A DNA stretch of 64,000 nucleotides from Legionella jamestowniensis (lineage in GTDB: Bacteria; Pseudomonadota; Gammaproteobacteria; Legionellales; Legionellaceae): positions 2,226,292-2,290,291 of the forward strand of contig NZ_LNYG01000013.1 of NCBI RefSeq assembly GCF_001467745.1. Direction: 5' to 3'. Positions 48,346 through 57,037 of this stretch are shown here, one piece after another. The position numbers and the translations under genes are program-made. The number at the start of each line of letters is the position of its first letter. The stretch's first letter is position 1. The notes below the pieces were generated by a model. The model saw only the letters and a program-made list of their open reading frames with translations, made no database searches and was not told where the DNA came from.

Positions 48346-48504
48346 TTAAAAATCTCCACTCATTCAAGATGTCACAAAAAGACGGTGATCATGCACAATG
48401 TATTAGAATTTGTCAATATTGACAGGGACTAATAGCAATAACAGGTCACTCTCTCAAATTTTAAAATTATAGCCTGGGAAGAAAAAAAATGCATGGGAAA
48501 TTTG

Positions 48505-49236
48505 CTATCCAATCATATTTTCTAACAATAAGATGCTTAAAAACCCAATAAAGAAGCAAGCAGTGATATATGGACTTTCAATCTCTTGTTCATGTGCTTC
48601 GGTAAGCAACTCTTCAGTCACCAGGTAAAGCAAGGCGGCCACACCAAACGCTAGAACTCCTTCAGTAAACACCTTGGATAACTGCGATAACAAAAAAGCA
48701 CCAAGAATGCTGCCAACAGGGATCAATAAGGCAAGTAGCACGGTTAAGGCAAGTCTGGCTTTTACAGTGACTTGTCGTTTCCCCAACGATGCGGTGGTGG
48801 AAATGCCTAAAAAAAGAATTTCTATGGCGAGGGCGATAGCGACTAATATTCCTCCCCGCGCGCCAGCCAAAAAGGCAATACCAATTAAAATACCATCGAT
48901 AAACAGGTCAATGCCTACAGCACTAATCAAACCAAGGGGAATACCTGTCTGGGCGGATTCATTTTCAGACAACTTATCGGCGAGCAGCTTAAGGACAAGC
49001 ATACAGATTACACCCAGAGAGAAGCCTATGATCAGGGCTAGCGTCGATTGATCCGCGCCAAGCTTGGGAAGTAACTCTTTGGCTACTGCTGCAAAAACGA
49101 CACCCGCAGCAAAATGTTGTGTTGCGCTGGATAGTTTGTCACCAGGCTGGTACAAACTGGCAATTGCCCCCCCAACAATCATACTAAGCCCCGCCAGGAA
49201 GGAATACAGGGCAATAGAAGCAATAGAGGCTGTCAT
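48505..49236 (-). CDS. ZIP-family divalent metal transporter
   Basis: A 243-residue inner-membrane protein with about 7-8 segments. HFAAGVVFAAVAKELLP near 42-58 and LISAVGIDLFIDGILIGIAFLAG near 103-125 correspond to the metal-binding helices of ZIP proteins (zinc or iron uptake), here in a subgroup that lacks the classic HExxH pairs and has D/E residues in their place. The substrate is therefore uncertain. Single gene, divergent from murJ. Confidence 0.7.
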   Translation of the reverse strand: MTASIASIALYSFLAGLSMIVGGAIASLYQPGDKLSSATQHFAAGVVFAAVAKELLPKLGADQSTLALIIGFSLGVICMLVLKLLADKLSENESAQTGIPLGLISAVGIDLFIDGILIGIAFLAGARGGILVAIALAIEILFLGISTTASLGKRQVTVKARLALTVLLALLIPVGSILGAFLLSQLSKVFTEGVLAFGVAALLYLVTEELLTEAHEQEIESPYITACFFIGFLSILLLENMIG

Positions 49237-49341
49237 GAAAAGTCCTTTTTTAATGCTACTTCTGCAAATTTATATTAGCTGATTATAAAAAGCCAGCGAC
49301 TAAGGTATCATAGCAGGCATTGCCTTTATTTATTTAATATC

Positions 49342-50913
49342 ATGTCTGCGATTGAAACAATGATCCCTAAACGACAAAGTCTTTTACGTTCTACAACACT
49401 TGTGTCAGCAATGACATTGTTATCCCGCCTGGTAGGTTTTGCCCGTGACATGATTATTGCCCAGTTGTTTGGGGCACAGGCGGGTATGGATGCATTCTAT
49501 GTCGCTTTTCGAATCCCAAATTTTATGCGACGTTTATTTGCAGAGGGTGCTTTTTCACAAGCGTTTGTTCCAGTACTGGCAGAGTATCAGCAGCAGCGGA
49601 CTTTTCCAGAAGTCCGGGAATTCATTGCACGTGTTTCCTGGCAGTTAGGTACGATTTTATCGTTTGTTACTGTCATTGGGATTTTAGGGGCACCAATAAT
49701 TATTTGGCTTTTTGCCCCAGGCTTTGGTGAACACAGTGCGCGCTCGCTCCTGGCTACAGAAATGTTGCGGCTGACTTTTCCGTTTTTAATGCTGGTCTCT
49801 TTAACCGCAATGGCAGGCGCTGTGCTCAATACTTATGGTTATTTTGGTGTTCCCGCTTTTACCCCAGTATTACTAAATATCAGCATGATTCTTGCTGCTT
49901 TATACTTGTGTCCGCGTTTGGAGGAACCTGTTGTTGGATTGGCATGGGGGGTATTGATTGCAGGAATTGCTCAATTTTTGTTTCAACTTCCTTTCTTGTA
50001 TAAACGAAAATTATTGGTGCCTCCCAAAGTAGGTTGGCGAGATCCAGGTGTCAGGCGTGTTGTGAGATTAATGGTGCCGGCATTGTTCGGTGTTTCCATT
50101 GCCCAACTTAATTTAATGGTGGATTCCATCTTTGCTTCTTTCTTAAAAGTGGGCAGTGTAACCTGGTTGTATTATACCGACCGCTTGACCGATTTCCCTT
50201 TGGGTGTGTTTGGGGTGGCTATCGCAACGGTTATTCTGCCGCATCTGTCCAGACGCCATGCGGAACAAAGCAGTGAAAAATACTCCCGTGCCCTTGATTG
50301 GGGGTTACGATTAATTTTGCTGATTGGCATTCCTGCTGGATTGGGTTTGGCGATGTTTTCCATGCCATTGATTGCCGCCTGTTTTGCTTATGGCGCATTT
50401 ACACCCAACGATTTGATGCAAACGCAAAAGAGTCTAATTGCTCTCAGCACTGGTGTACCTGCCTTTATGATGGTTAAAGTACTGGCCTCAGGTTTTTATG
50501 CATGCCAAGACATTAAAACACCGGTAAAAATAGGTGCCTTGGCCATGATAGTAAATAGCTTACTGTGCTTAGTATTTATTTGGTCTTTAGCACATGCAGG
50601 ACTTGCCCTGGCCTCTGCTTTGGCCGGCTACGTTAATTGTGGTGTATTGCTTGTTTTATTGATTCGACGGAAAGTTTATCAACCTTCCGCTGGCTGGTTA
50701 ATCTTCCTATTGCAATTACTGGTGGCAAATTTAGTAATTGCAGCGTATTTATTTATAATGGTTGGTAGTATGAATGACTGGCTAGCCAAGCCTGCTTTTC
50801 TGCGCCTATCGTGGCTTTTAGGCCATGTGGCGGTCGTCGTTATTATTTATTTAGGATGTCTGCGGTTGATGGGGATACGTCCGGCGCAGTTCCGTGGTCA
50901 AATGAAGGAGTAG
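49342..50913 (+). CDS. murJ: Lipid II flippase MurJ (MviN)
   Basis: Moves lipid II to the outer leaflet of the inner membrane for peptidoglycan synthesis. A 523-residue protein with 14 membrane segments. Family motifs: STTLVSAMTLLSRLVGFARDMIIAQLFGAQAGMDAFYVAFRIPNFMRRLFAEGAFSQAFVP is the signature N-terminus (about residues 15-75), and YYTDRLTDFPLGVFGVAIATVILPHLS lies near 275-300. The arginines in helix 1-2 that line the cavity are kept. The aminopeptidase gene follows at two bases. Confidence 0.96.
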   Translation: MSAIETMIPKRQSLLRSTTLVSAMTLLSRLVGFARDMIIAQLFGAQAGMDAFYVAFRIPNFMRRLFAEGAFSQAFVPVLAEYQQQRTFPEVREFIARVSWQLGTILSFVTVIGILGAPIIIWLFAPGFGEHSARSLLATEMLRLTFPFLMLVSLTAMAGAVLNTYGYFGVPAFTPVLLNISMILAALYLCPRLEEPVVGLAWGVLIAGIAQFLFQLPFLYKRKLLVPPKVGWRDPGVRRVVRLMVPALFGVSIAQLNLMVDSIFASFLKVGSVTWLYYTDRLTDFPLGVFGVAIATVILPHLSRRHAEQSSEKYSRALDWGLRLILLIGIPAGLGLAMFSMPLIAACFAYGAFTPNDLMQTQKSLIALSTGVPAFMMVKVLASGFYACQDIKTPVKIGALAMIVNSLLCLVFIWSLAHAGLALASALAGYVNCGVLLVLLIRRKVYQPSAGWLIFLLQLLVANLVIAAYLFIMVGSMNDWLAKPAFLRLSWLLGHVAVVVIIYLGCLRLMGIRPAQFRGQMKE

Positions 50914-50915
50914 TT

Positions 50916-52283
50916 ATGCATGCAAACCTGTTTTATGACACCTGCCCTGATAAAGCGATCTCCTTGCATTTAATTAGTCAGACAGAATGGGAAACAGAAT
51001 CGCGGTTATTTACCACCGCAGAGTTTAATTTCTTTTCTTTACAAGAATTTAAAGCGAAGGCCGGCGAAATTTGTCTTATTACGAATAGTGAGGGCACATT
51101 AATAAAGGCTTATGTTGGCACAGGGAATAATGAAGAAGCGTTGGCCCTTGCGTGCGCCGCCACGAAATTACCCCCAGCTTCTTACCAACTTAAGAAAGAA
51201 GTTTCTTCACAAACGCTTGTGGCCTGGGCATTGGCTCAATATCGCTTTACCACCTATAAGCAACAAGACATCATTCCGAAGATTTTGATAGTAAATGAAA
51301 ATATTTTATCGGCAATTTTGGCTGATGTTGAAGCAATATTTCTTGTACGTCATTTAATTAACACACCAACGAACGATTTAGGCCCTGAAGAACTGGCTGC
51401 TGTCGTTGAGGACTTGGCTGAAAAAAATAATGCAGCGTTTCAACAATGGGTAGGTAACGAACTACTGAGCGCTAACTTTCCTGCTATCCATGCAGTAGGT
51501 CGCGCATCAGCAAAAGCCCCAAGGCTTATTGCCTTAACCTGGGGCGATAAGAATCATCCAAAGGTTACATTGGTTGGTAAAGGGGTCTGCTTTGACAGTG
51601 GCGGACTGGACATCAAACCCTCAACAGCAATGCGTTTAATGAAGAAAGACATGGGAGGGGCTGCTCATGTCATTGGTTTAGCCCAATGGATCATGCAACA
51701 ACAATTACCCATTTATTTGCAAGTGTTTATTCCAGCGGTTGAAAATGCAATTGGCCCGGATGCGTTTAGACCGGGTGATATTCTAACGATGCGTAATGGC
51801 TTAACTGTTGAAGTGGATAATACGGATGCAGAAGGACGTCTCATCCTTGCAGACGCCATTGTAAAAGCTTGCGAAGAACCTCCGGAATTATTGATAGATT
51901 TTTCAACGTTGACTGGGGCTGCTCGTGTTGCAGTGGGAACTGAAATTGCGGCTTTATTCAGTAATGATGATCAGTTGGCGCAATCGTTGGCAGAAGCGTC
52001 AATTAACGCCAATGATCCAGTGTGGCGTTTGCCACTATTTGCAGGCTATAGCGGCATGTTGGATTCCACCTTGGCTGACATGGCCAATGCAAGTTCTTCT
52101 CCTTATGCTGGTGCTATTACAGCTGCTTTATTTCTGCAGCGTTTTATACCAGAATCTGTTTCCTGGGCTCATTTTGATGTGATGGCTTGGAATGTGTCAT
52201 CCAAACCAGGGCGGCCAGAAGGTGGGGAAGCAATGGGACTTCGAGCAGTTGCTTATTATTTGAGTAAAAAGTATGGAGATTAG
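50916..52283 (+). CDS. M17 leucyl aminopeptidase family protein
   Basis: A 455-residue cytosolic metalloaminopeptidase of the PepA family. ATG at 50916 follows AAGGAG and starts just after murJ; a longer frame overlaps murJ and is not used. The C-terminal catalytic domain carries LVGKGVCFDSGGLDIKP near 222-240, MKKDMGGAA near 247 and NTDAEGR near 302, holding the two-metal ligands. The N-terminal domain is shorter and diverged from PepA at 54110-55561, so it is a paralog with perhaps other substrates. Co-transcribed with murJ. Confidence 0.9.
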   Translation: MHANLFYDTCPDKAISLHLISQTEWETESRLFTTAEFNFFSLQEFKAKAGEICLITNSEGTLIKAYVGTGNNEEALALACAATKLPPASYQLKKEVSSQTLVAWALAQYRFTTYKQQDIIPKILIVNENILSAILADVEAIFLVRHLINTPTNDLGPEELAAVVEDLAEKNNAAFQQWVGNELLSANFPAIHAVGRASAKAPRLIALTWGDKNHPKVTLVGKGVCFDSGGLDIKPSTAMRLMKKDMGGAAHVIGLAQWIMQQQLPIYLQVFIPAVENAIGPDAFRPGDILTMRNGLTVEVDNTDAEGRLILADAIVKACEEPPELLIDFSTLTGAARVAVGTEIAALFSNDDQLAQSLAEASINANDPVWRLPLFAGYSGMLDSTLADMANASSSPYAGAITAALFLQRFIPESVSWAHFDVMAWNVSSKPGRPEGGEAMGLRAVAYYLSKKYGD

Positions 52284-52311
52284 TCTTTTTGCGCGCGCTG
52301 CATAATAAAAT

Positions 52312-52473
52312 TTATTTATTTTTAGAATAATTGCCTGGTGAGATGGGCTCAAATCCATTGTAAGGTTTCTTGGTGGCCGGATCGACTGGCTCGGAAATCA
52401 CTTCCATGCCACCAGAAACTTTATTTAAACCTTTCTTAGAAAGTTTGTTTTTACTCTTAACAGATTTTTTCAT
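52312..52473 (-). CDS. Small peptide with a double-glycine leader, bacteriocin-like
   Basis: A 53-residue frame from ATG at 52473. Residues 1-22 are lysine-rich (MKKSVKSKNKLSKK) and end in GLNKVSGG, which fits the double-glycine leaders of class II bacteriocins and microcins (L..x V/I x GG) cut by C39 peptidase ABC exporters. The remaining 31 residues (MEVISEPVDPATKKP, then YNGFEPISPGNYSKNK) have no cysteine, are proline-rich, and have no membrane span. A weak GGA lies 11 bases upstream. No exporter or immunity gene is in the window. The mature part is unlike a typical pore-forming bacteriocin, so a signalling or other role is equally possible. I do not recognise it. Confidence 0.5.
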   Translation of the reverse strand: MKKSVKSKNKLSKKGLNKVSGGMEVISEPVDPATKKPYNGFEPISPGNYSKNK

Positions 52474-52544
52474 GATACTTTTTTCCAATAAAAAAAGAGA
52501 CTATCTATAAGAATAGTTCATAAATCATTTTTTGGGGGGAGCAA

Positions 52545-52612
52545 CGTAGGGCCCGGTGAAATGCTGTGAAACCCAGGTTTCGCTCCTATGGATCTGCACC
52601 CAGGCTACGCTT
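52545..52612. repeat. Imperfect GTAGGCCCGG...CCAGGCTAC repeat
   Basis: cgtagggcccggtg at the left and cacccaggctacg at the right can pair imperfectly across about 40 bases that contain gaaacccaggtttcgct. Similar AGCCCGGGTTTCGCTC blocks are common between Legionella genes, from memory. It separates the 332-residue gene from the small peptide gene. Confidence 0.4.
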
Positions 52613-52656
52613 GCTAAGAAAGTGTGTCATTTCCTCAAAGGTGAAGTTTCCTTTTC

Positions 52657-53655
52657 TTATTCACTTAGTTTCGGACGAAAATCTGTTTCTGCTTCAGCTG
52701 CCACTTGTTGCATTGCCAAAGACAATGGGGTGTCTTTAATCTGATAAAGAGGAAGGGTTGAGTTCTTGTCTGCTTGTATACCTTTTAAAATGCGGGCACA
52801 GAAAAATGCCGTGCCTAAATAAAAAGAGGCGTCCACTCGCCAGTCTTCCAGACCAGCAATAAATAATACAGTGCTTAGCGAAATCATTACATTAGAAAAT
52901 AGCATAAAGTGGGTTACTGCTTTATCCATCTTAGAGGTGGATTCCCGTTTTTTAAACTGAGTAATAAAACGACAATAATCTTGTCTGCTTGCTTCGTTAT
53001 TCTCATGAGAAATTAAATCAATGGTTTTGATTAATGCCTCAAGATAGAGTTCACTTTGGTGTTTATTGGATGTAGCTTCTTTTTTAATCTCCGATACCAT
53101 GGTTCTAACATTACTGGCCAGTGTTTTATTGTTGTTGGATTTGGACCAAAAGGTTAACCTGGAGCGAGCTAGCTCGAGTTTGAAATCAACAGATTGCAGA
53201 GGCAAAGGGGTGTTTTCTAATGTTTTTATTTTAAAGTTTTTGCTGCGATAGAAAAGATCCAAGGGACTGAGAAATGGTCCTGGAATGCCTATAAGAAAAG
53301 GATGTATCCGCATTAAGGTTAATCGAGGCACTGATATTTTAATTTCTGCCAGTTGAAGGGCATAAACAGCAGCATTACTACAATTATGAGTTAGAAAACG
53401 GTAATTTTCTGATTTGATAAATGGTGAATTCCAAAAGCGTTCACAAAATAATTTAAAAGGTATTTTGCTAGAAAAAGTAATATAGTAATCATTGATATAG
53501 TTTTCATGAGAAAAAACAGGGGTCATACTGCCACTTTTATTATTGTGCCAAATTTTAAATACTCGCCAATTAAGAAAAGATTCTTCATGCGGATCAGCAT
53601 ATACAAAAACCTGAGCGCATTCCCCATGAGGAAGGATATTTAATTTTAGACGCAT
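52657..53655 (-). CDS. Hypothetical protein with an HNC cysteine-peptidase-like motif
   Basis: A 332-residue protein I do not recognise. No signal peptide. Near residue 88-97 it has THNCSNAAVYAL, a cysteine at the head of a helix after HN, as in NlpC/P60-, LRAT- or PPPDE-like (papain-fold) families, and an upstream histidine-bearing strand (SHENYINDYYITF, near 49-60) that could complete the site. The middle is helical and basic-acidic mixed; a hydrophobic stretch lies at about 255-275 (FMLFSNVMISLSTVLFIAG) with a second short one. It follows holC by 39 bases and precedes the double-glycine peptide on the same strand. Candidate effector or peptide-processing enzyme; both are inference. Confidence 0.6.
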   Translation of the reverse strand: MRLKLNILPHGECAQVFVYADPHEESFLNWRVFKIWHNNKSGSMTPVFSHENYINDYYITFSSKIPFKLFCERFWNSPFIKSENYRFLTHNCSNAAVYALQLAEIKISVPRLTLMRIHPFLIGIPGPFLSPLDLFYRSKNFKIKTLENTPLPLQSVDFKLELARSRLTFWSKSNNNKTLASNVRTMVSEIKKEATSNKHQSELYLEALIKTIDLISHENNEASRQDYCRFITQFKKRESTSKMDKAVTHFMLFSNVMISLSTVLFIAGLEDWRVDASFYLGTAFFCARILKGIQADKNSTLPLYQIKDTPLSLAMQQVAAEAETDFRPKLSE

Positions 53656-53694
53656 TAAAACTCCATTACTTTTTATAAACGATGGAAAAAACTA

Positions 53695-54129
53695 CTACTC
53701 CATGTTATGGGTATGCAGTTCGCATTGATGAGTGCGGTATTTCTTGTAGTGTTTTCGGCTTAATTCTTTGGCAGTCTCGTCATTAACCACAATTTCCATC
53801 ACGCGTTTAAAGCGTTTATAAAACTCAGGAATGGTGGAATTTAAATTCAACAAGATGTCAGAATAGCCCCGTGGCTCGGCTTGATAGCCAATTTGAATGG
53901 GCGGGGGAGGTTCAGGTCCTTCTCCCTGTAAGTTATGAGGAATAAAGCTGTTATCTTTGAATGTCCAAAGTAATTCATCCAGCTCATGGGCGTCTTTCTG
54001 TGATTCGCAATGGACAAAAACCCGATGACCGCGCAAATAAGCTTTTTCAAGAAGACGGCACGCTAAAAGCCAGCGTGCGGCTTCATCCTGGCTATTTAAT
54101 AAATAGAAATCAACGCGAATTGCTGGCAT
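53695..54129 (-). CDS. holC: DNA polymerase III chi subunit HolC
   Basis: Clamp-loader accessory protein that links the replicase to SSB. The 144-residue protein has the family pattern [36 protein letters not shown] at 6-41, then [17 protein letters not shown] near 51-67. The start overlaps the pepA end by 20 bases, the usual pepA-holC arrangement. Confidence 0.93.
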   Translation of the reverse strand: MPAIRVDFYLLNSQDEAARWLLACRLLEKAYLRGHRVFVHCESQKDAHELDELLWTFKDNSFIPHNLQGEGPEPPPPIQIGYQAEPRGYSDILLNLNSTIPEFYKRFKRVMEIVVNDETAKELSRKHYKKYRTHQCELHTHNME

Positions 54130-55561
54130 GGCGTAACAACTGTACTAGTAAAGGAACTGGACGGCCTGTGGCATTGCGTTTCTTACCGGAAACCCACGCT
54201 GTTCCAGCAATGTCTAAATGTGCCCAACGGTATTTTTTTGTAAAGCGTGCTAAAAAGCACGCGGCAGTAATCGCCCCCGCTGCACGGTCAAACGCTGCAT
54301 TTATCATATCAGCCATAGGACTTTCTAAAGCCTCCTGATAGGCGTCATCTAGGGGGAAACGCCAGGTTTTATCACCACTTTCTTTTGCAGCTTCTAAGAT
54401 TTGTGTAGCCAATGCTTCATCTTCGGTCATGAAACCGGTGGTGACATAACCTAACGCAACGACCATGGCACCGGTCAATGTGGCTATGTCAATCACAAAA
54501 CTCGGATTGAAGCGTTCAGCATAGGTTAATGCATCTGCTAAAACGAGTCGCCCCTCGGCGTCGGTATTTAAAATTTCAACCGTTTGCCCGGACATCGATG
54601 TTACAATATCGCCAGGTTTCACTGCTGATCCGCTGGGCATATTCTCAGCACTGGCAACCAAGCCAATGACATTGATAGGCAGCTTCAGTAAAGCACAGGC
54701 TTTTAAGGTACCAAAAACACTTGCAGCACCCGACATGTCATACTTCATTTCATCCATCGCATTGGCAGGTTTTATCGAAAGACCGCCAGAATCAAAAGTA
54801 ATGCCTTTACCGACTAAAACAATAGGGGGGGCATCACCGCCGCCACAATAATTAATTTCAATCAGTCGTGGTGGTTGCACGCTCCCTTGAGCAACAGCCA
54901 GCAAAGCGCCCATGCCCATTTGTTTCATTTCTTCCGGACCGAGAATGGAAGTCGTTAAATGCTCATGTTGCTTCGCCAACTCTGTGGCTTGTTCTCCGAG
55001 GTAGGTAGGCGTACAGATATTAGCCGGCATGTCCGCTAAGGTTCGTGTACACTTTACACCCTCAGCAATGGCTGCTGCTGTTTTTACTGCTTTAGAAGTA
55101 GCGCCTGGTAAATGAAATTGGACAGATTCCAGTCGATGCCTTTTGTTGTTGCCCGTTTTAAAGTCTAGAGATTGATAAAGTTGCGCGTCTATTTGTAAAA
55201 GCATTTGCTCGATTTGCCAATCGGGCTGATGCGCAGCAAGCGGTGGCATGGTGATTGTGACCGTACTAATACGCTGTTTAGTAAGTACAGGGACTATTTC
55301 GTTTAAATATTTTTTTAAATCTTTGGCAGTGAATTCTGATTTTTTGCCGCAATTGATTAATAACAAACTGTGTTTGTCAATATCAGCTTGCCAAACCCAA
55401 TCGCCCTTTTCTGGCAGTTTGGCCAATAAACGACTCATAAGGCCTTGATGCTGTTTGTCCAAAGTTTGCATAAATTCAGGCGTGGTGTCGTCAGCAAACC
55501 GCCCTAAAACCAGACATTCACTGGTTTTTAAGTTAGGCGTTTCAACAAGGCTATAGTTCAT
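54110..55561 (-). CDS. pepA: Cytosol leucyl aminopeptidase PepA
   Basis: Hexameric two-zinc aminopeptidase, also a DNA-binding protein in E. coli. A 483-residue protein with the full N-terminal domain and catalytic domain: [17 protein letters not shown] near 250-268, [15 protein letters not shown] near 272-286, and [14 protein letters not shown] near 332-345. The ATG at 55561 is preceded by AGGAAG. holC overlaps its end. A second, shorter M17 gene is at 50916-52283. Confidence 0.95.
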   Translation of the reverse strand: MNYSLVETPNLKTSECLVLGRFADDTTPEFMQTLDKQHQGLMSRLLAKLPEKGDWVWQADIDKHSLLLINCGKKSEFTAKDLKKYLNEIVPVLTKQRISTVTITMPPLAAHQPDWQIEQMLLQIDAQLYQSLDFKTGNNKRHRLESVQFHLPGATSKAVKTAAAIAEGVKCTRTLADMPANICTPTYLGEQATELAKQHEHLTTSILGPEEMKQMGMGALLAVAQGSVQPPRLIEINYCGGGDAPPIVLVGKGITFDSGGLSIKPANAMDEMKYDMSGAASVFGTLKACALLKLPINVIGLVASAENMPSGSAVKPGDIVTSMSGQTVEILNTDAEGRLVLADALTYAERFNPSFVIDIATLTGAMVVALGYVTTGFMTEDEALATQILEAAKESGDKTWRFPLDDAYQEALESPMADMINAAFDRAAGAITAACFLARFTKKYRWAHLDIAGTAWVSGKKRNATGRPVPLLVQLLRHASNSR

Positions 55562-55730
55562 TTTACTTCCTATCTTGAGTAAAAACTGTTAGTTTACCTA
55601 GGGACATTCTGCTATTCTACCTACAAATTTAAAGTAAGAGTAGGATTTATAGCTAGTATCTGCGTATGGAATGCTTGACTCCTACACCCCGGGGTTTATC
55701 TGCGGAATTCATTAATGTTGCAAGCATTCT

Positions 55731-55760
55731 GGATCCCGCGAACAAGTCGCGGGACGTAGG
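55731..55760 (-). repeat. CTTGT-loop palindrome, copy 3
   Basis: On the minus strand the core is tcccgcga-cttgt-tcgcggga, followed by tcca. The same loop as copies 1 and 2; relative to copy 1 one stem pair (A-T) has become C-G. Confidence 0.85.
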
Positions 55761-55771
55761 GGATAGAGTAA

Positions 55772-55891
55772 TTGATACCAACCGCATGAAGCTTGGGTTC
55801 TACGTTCTGCAGTTTATACGTGCAATCCCGTGGTGACAAGCATTCAAGACCTGCCACATCGCAGGATAAAAAGGCAGTAGTTGGTATCAAT
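55772..55891. repeat. 120-bp element with 12-bp terminal inverted repeats
   Basis: attgataccaac at 55772-55783 and gttggtatcaat at 55880-55891 are perfect inverted repeats and enclose 96 bases. No flanking target duplication is obvious and there is no reading frame for a transposase. It might be a MITE-like remnant or an RNA structure. Confidence 0.5.
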
Positions 55892-55957
55892 GACTTCAAT
55901 TTAGTGTTGTGTAGATACTGGATTTAAGCAGTTCACGAGTAGAGAGCCGAGAACCGA

Positions 55958-57037
55958 GTGTTAATTTTTCGTTATTTAGCCAAAGAAGTTTTTACTACGC
56001 TAATCGCTTTAACAGCAATTCTATTACTCATCTTCATGAGTAATCAGTTTGTGCAATATTTAAATCGTGCTGCCGCAGGCAATATTCCTGGCATGATCAT
56101 CATGAAACTAATGATGCTCGAGCTCCCTAACCTGATGGGATTATTGCTTCCATTGGGCTTTTATATCGCCTTATTAATCGCTTATGGTCGTCTCTACGCT
56201 GAAAGTGAAATGACAGTGTTACAGGCATGTGGCTATGGCCCTTCGCAACTCATCAAGCACACGTACATTATGGCAATCGTTGTAGCCATCGTTGTTACTG
56301 TGCTCATGATCTGGGTGAGTCCTGTGATTGCAACGGAGCGTGCCAAACTAATGAAAACAACAGGAATACAAACCCTGATTCAAACCATTGTACCAGGGCG
56401 ATTTCGTCAGGTGTCGAATGGTAAACAAGTATTTTATGTCGAGGCAATGAGTCGTAATCATACAAAAGCACAACATGTTTTTCTAGCACGCCAGGTTGTG
56501 AAAGATAAAAACTCACAATGGGATATCCTGTGGGCCGAACGGGCCTTTGCAGAAACTGATCCAAAAACGTATGAAGACTATATCGTATTGCAGCAGGGCA
56601 GTGAATATGAGGGGTTACCTGGAAAAGCCGATTATCAGGTTGCTCATTTTGATCAATATAAAGTACGTTTGCCTCATCCAACAATGGCTATTCAAAATGA
56701 CACTCGATCTGCTTCGACAGCCAGTTTGTTGCCCTTCAATAATAAAGATTTGCGAAAAGCCGCTGAGTTGCAATGGCGTTTATCGATACCAATGATGGTA
56801 TTGACGCTAACCTTGGTGGCAGTTCCACTTAGTCGGGTGAACCCGCGCTCGGGTAAATATGCAAAATTATTACCTGCAATCGTGCTGTACATTGTTTATG
56901 CCAATTTTATGTTTATATCACGCGATTGGATTATCGCTGGTAAGGTTCCCCTCTGGATTGGTATGTGGTGGCTACATCTTGTTGTGGCAGGGTTAGGATT
57001 ATTCTTGATATGGCGTAATCGGGTGAAGTTGTCATGA
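55958..57037 (+). CDS. lptF: LPS export ABC permease LptF
   Basis: With LptG and LptB2C it extracts lipopolysaccharide from the inner membrane. A 359-residue protein: membrane segments near 10-35, 50-75 and 100-120, a periplasmic jellyroll-like domain (about 130-265), and three C-terminal segments (270-355). NPRSGKYAKLLPAIVLYIVYANFM near 288-311 is typical. It starts at GTG 55958; the ribosome site is weak. lptG overlaps by four bases (ATGA). Confidence 0.93.
   Translation: MLIFRYLAKEVFTTLIALTAILLLIFMSNQFVQYLNRAAAGNIPGMIIMKLMMLELPNLMGLLLPLGFYIALLIAYGRLYAESEMTVLQACGYGPSQLIKHTYIMAIVVAIVVTVLMIWVSPVIATERAKLMKTTGIQTLIQTIVPGRFRQVSNGKQVFYVEAMSRNHTKAQHVFLARQVVKDKNSQWDILWAERAFAETDPKTYEDYIVLQQGSEYEGLPGKADYQVAHFDQYKVRLPHPTMAIQNDTRSASTASLLPFNNKDLRKAAELQWRLSIPMMVLTLTLVAVPLSRVNPRSGKYAKLLPAIVLYIVYANFMFISRDWIIAGKVPLWIGMWWLHLVVAGLGLFLIWRNRVKLS

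Larger units (their letters stand above)
55562..55957. other. Gap between pepA and lptF holding two repeats
   Basis: About 400 bases with no convincing gene. It carries the divergent promoters of pepA and lptF, a CTTGT-loop palindrome at 55731-55760, and an element of 120 bases bounded by 12-bp inverted ends (55772-55891). A translated minus-strand frame across both (YVPRLVRGIQNACN) is only the repeat being read. Confidence 0.6.

Noticed and set aside
55696-55899. A 67-codon frame reading YVPRLVRGIQNACN upstream of lptF
   Set aside because: It is the translation of the CTTGT palindrome and neighbouring element; such frames recur wherever the repeat sits.
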